From an uncultured Collinsella sp. (GTDB taxonomy: Bacteria; Actinomycetota; Coriobacteriia; Coriobacteriales; Coriobacteriaceae): 14,466 bases of DNA. The stretch is taken from contig CABRFW010000013.1 of assembly GCA_902470265.1 (NCBI GenBank), positions 1-14,466 of the forward strand. Reading direction: 5' to 3'. This document shows, piece after piece, positions 12,841-14,466 of the stretch (position 1 is its first letter; every line of letters begins with the position of its first letter). Under the pieces are notes generated by a model. The model did not search any database and was not told the origin of the DNA. It was given only the letters and a program-made list of their open reading frames with translations. Position numbers and translations under genes: made by a program.

Positions 12841-14121
12841 ATGGAAATCTTATCAGACCCGACGCCGGACATGCTCGCCATGCCCCGTTTCGACGACGGC
12901 GCCATCGACATGCAGGAGCTGCTCAGGCGTCTCGCCGAGCAGGTCGTGAACGCCGTGATGGACGCCGAGGCCGACCAGCTCTGCGGTGGCGGGGGGAACA
13001 GCCGAAACGGCTACCGCGAGAGGTCGCTCGCCACCTGCGTCGGCACGCTGACGCTGCGCATCCCCAAGCTGCGCTCCGGCAGCTTCTTCCCCGAGGACGT
13101 GCTCGAGCGCTACCAGCGCGTCGACCGCGCCCTCGTGGCCGCCGTGGCCGAGATGTACGCCACGGGCACCAGCACCCGCAAGGTGCAGAGGGTGGCCGAG
13201 AAGATGGGCGTCTCCAGACTCTCGAAGGACCAGGTGAGCGCCATCGCCTCGAGCCTGGACGCAGACATCGAGGACCTGTGCGCAAGGCCGCTCGGCGGCT
13301 CGCCGGTGCCCTACGTCTGGCTCGACGCGACCTACGTCAAGTGCCGCCGCGAGGGGCGCGTCGCCTCCACCGCCGTGGTCACCGCCATCGGCTGCGATGC
13401 GGGCGGCTGGAGGCGCGTCCTGGGCGTCGACGTGGTCGACACCGAGTCCTACGACTCGTGGCTCGCCTTCCTGCGGGCTATCCGCTCGCGCGGGGCGGCG
13501 GGCGTGCGGCTCGTCGTCTCGGACGCCCACCCGGGGCTCGTCCGGGCGCTCGGCGAGGTCTTCCAGGGCGCCGCGTGGCAGCGCTGCGCGGTCCACCTCA
13601 TGCGCGACTGCATGCGCGAGGCCGGCTCCTGGCAGCTCAGGCGCCGCGTGGGCAGGATCGTGTCGCAGGTGTTCCGCGGGCGCGACGCCGCCACCGTGAC
13701 GGCCATGTACCACGCGGCGTGCGACATGCTGGAGGGGTGCTGCCCCAGGGCGGCGGCGGTGCTGGAGGAGGCCGAGCCCGACGCGCTGGCCTACCTCGAC
13801 TTCCCGCCGACCCACTGGAAGCGCCTGCGCACCAACAACGTGCAGGAGAGGACCAACCGGGAGATAAAGCGCAGGTCGCGCGTCGTGCAGGTGTTCCCCT
13901 CCACGGGCTCGCTGGTGCGGCTCGCGGGCGCGGTCATGTGCGAGCAGGACGAGATATGGCAGGAGTCCAGGTACTTCTCGGAGGTGAGGATGAACGAGCT
14001 CTACGATGACGGTCGCACTCGGGGAATCGACGGTCCCGTCGATTGGGCGCGGCTTGAGGCGGAGGCCAGGAAGATGCTCGAGTCCGGCCTCGAGCTTGCG
14101 GACAGGGTCGAGGCGGCATAG
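12841..14121 (+). CDS. IS256-family (Mutator-type) transposase
   Basis: A 426-residue DDE transposase, full length for the family. The ATG at 12841 follows AGGAAAGGA with a longish 11-nt spacer. Catalytic residues fit the family: Asp162 in LDATYVK, Asp228 in VVSDAHPGL and Glu336 in NVQERTNREIKRR. The spacings of 66 and 108 residues are those expected of IS256 members. The RCAVHLMRD block (about 240-250) is the typical Mutator signature. The N-terminal part has the usual NSRNGYRER and LRIPKLRSGSFFP segments. No frameshift or stop is seen, so the enzyme looks intact. Its very high third-position G+C differs from the neighbouring genes and suggests fairly recent arrival. Confidence 0.95.
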   Translation: MEILSDPTPDMLAMPRFDDGAIDMQELLRRLAEQVVNAVMDAEADQLCGGGGNSRNGYRERSLATCVGTLTLRIPKLRSGSFFPEDVLERYQRVDRALVAAVAEMYATGTSTRKVQRVAEKMGVSRLSKDQVSAIASSLDADIEDLCARPLGGSPVPYVWLDATYVKCRREGRVASTAVVTAIGCDAGGWRRVLGVDVVDTESYDSWLAFLRAIRSRGAAGVRLVVSDAHPGLVRALGEVFQGAAWQRCAVHLMRDCMREAGSWQLRRRVGRIVSQVFRGRDAATVTAMYHAACDMLEGCCPRAAAVLEEAEPDALAYLDFPPTHWKRLRTNNVQERTNREIKRRSRVVQVFPSTGSLVRLAGAVMCEQDEIWQESRYFSEVRMNELYDDGRTRGIDGPVDWARLEAEARKMLESGLELADRVEAA

Positions 14122-14178
14122 GATATCAACCGTATTCCAGATTCTAGGACGCCGGGCCGACTCGCTTCGGATGGGGCT

Positions 14179-14466
14179 CTACACCAACTTTCTCGACACT
14201 ACCAGAGCGTCCCCAACGACTACATAGCATGAGAGTGCGCTGAGAACTTGCGGATTCTTGAGTTCGCGGCGCGCTGAACCAGCAGCTTTGCTTACTCGGT
14301 CATCCCTCATAAGCTGCAAGAACTTTTCCTGGCACTTCTCCCTGCCGCTATAGACTAGGGGAAGTTGTGGCGCTTCGATGTCGCCAGAGGTGACGTTACT
14401 CGAGATGAGCGATAACGGGATCCAAGAGAGTGCGACAAGCTTTCTGGATTCAATGGGGTTGCCGTC
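14179..14466 (-). pseudogene. Partial reading frame of unknown function, 3' end apparently cut by the IS
   Basis: On the minus strand one frame is open from the right edge of the window for 95 codons to the TAG at 14179-14181. The last six residues (VSRKLV) are encoded by the IS end, so the natural C-terminus has been replaced. Readable parts include LVALSWIPLSLISSN, YSGREKCQEKFLQLMRDD and SKAAGSARRELKNP, which look like soluble protein with one basic helix. I do not recognise a family. Its start is outside the window. There is no continuation on the other side of the IS, where the lipoprotein leader begins, which fits the missing target duplication and suggests a deletion. It may instead be a chance open frame, since 95 codons is short. 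Confidence 0.45.
14180..14199 (-). repeat. Right terminal inverted repeat of the IS
   Basis: TACACCAACTTTCTCGACAC, the inverted partner of the left end. The minus-strand frame entering from the right flank stops at the TAG at 14179-14181, at the inner edge of this repeat. Confidence 0.75.

Larger units (their letters stand above)
12724..14199 (+). mobile_element. IS256-family insertion sequence, complete
   Basis: About 1.48 kb, bounded by terminal inverted repeats: 12724-12743 matches the complement of 14180-14199 at 17 of 20 positions (shared core GTTGGTGTA). A second inverted pair lies further in: 12784-12801 and 14134-14151, 17 of 18. One transposase gene fills the element. Its base composition is clearly more G+C-rich than both flanks. 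I see no matching 8-9 bp target duplication at the ends chosen here, so either the exact ends differ by some bases or one flank has been rearranged since insertion. Confidence 0.85.

Noticed and set aside
12853..13815. 320-codon minus-strand frame opposite the transposase
   Set aside because: It is an antisense artefact of the very high G+C of the IS; the product is compositionally biased with no motifs.
1..14466. tRNA, rRNA, CRISPR or defence-system genes
   Set aside because: None was recognised by eye on either strand; no dedicated RNA search could be run.

Overview
The window reads as chromosome from a high-G+C, Gram-positive, host-associated actinobacterium. The best guess is class Coriobacteriia and a Collinsella-like organism. 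That guess rests on codon use, an LPxTG-anchored C69 peptidase, a three-gene ECF transporter with a fused double ATPase, a PcsB-like cell-wall hydrolase and a Hanks-type kinase. It is an inference, because no database could be searched.

Layout: (1) 82-2013 encodes a secreted, sortase-anchored C69 dipeptidase-like protein and ends in a strong terminator. (2) 2094-5753 is a transport operon. It starts with a palindrome and a putative promoter, then a 22-codon leader peptide with three consecutive Trp codons and an attenuator hairpin with a T-tract. These are followed by an ECF S component resembling TrpP, two large intergenic palindromes, a double-NBD ECF ATPase, an overlapping EcfT gene and a bidirectional terminator. 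The leader gives independent evidence that this transporter imports tryptophan or a close relative and is controlled by tryptophan supply. (3) 5813-7900, minus strand, encodes an ATP-grasp ligase followed by an Asp/Glu racemase, the pairing expected for making D-aspartate and adding it to peptidoglycan precursors. (4) 8133-8765 encodes a stand-alone MOSC-domain protein. (5) 9000-10133 encodes a secreted coiled-coil (PcsB/CwlO-like) protein with a C-terminal lysozyme-like domain, preceded by a cluster of related palindromes. (6) 12650-10171, minus strand, encodes a lipoprotein, a small HTH-like protein and a membrane Ser/Thr kinase, probably one operon. The lipoprotein ribosome binding site lies in the arm of a perfect 13-bp inverted repeat. 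(7) 12724-14199 is a complete IS256-family insertion sequence, more G+C-rich than its surroundings. It abuts a minus-strand reading frame that enters from the right edge and stops inside the IS end, so that gene appears truncated.

Most of the genes serve the cell envelope (surface peptidase, D-Asp branch, wall hydrolase, kinase) or amino-acid uptake. The most notable signal is the tryptophan attenuator in front of an ECF transporter, which is seen directly in the sequence and gives a testable substrate and mechanism.
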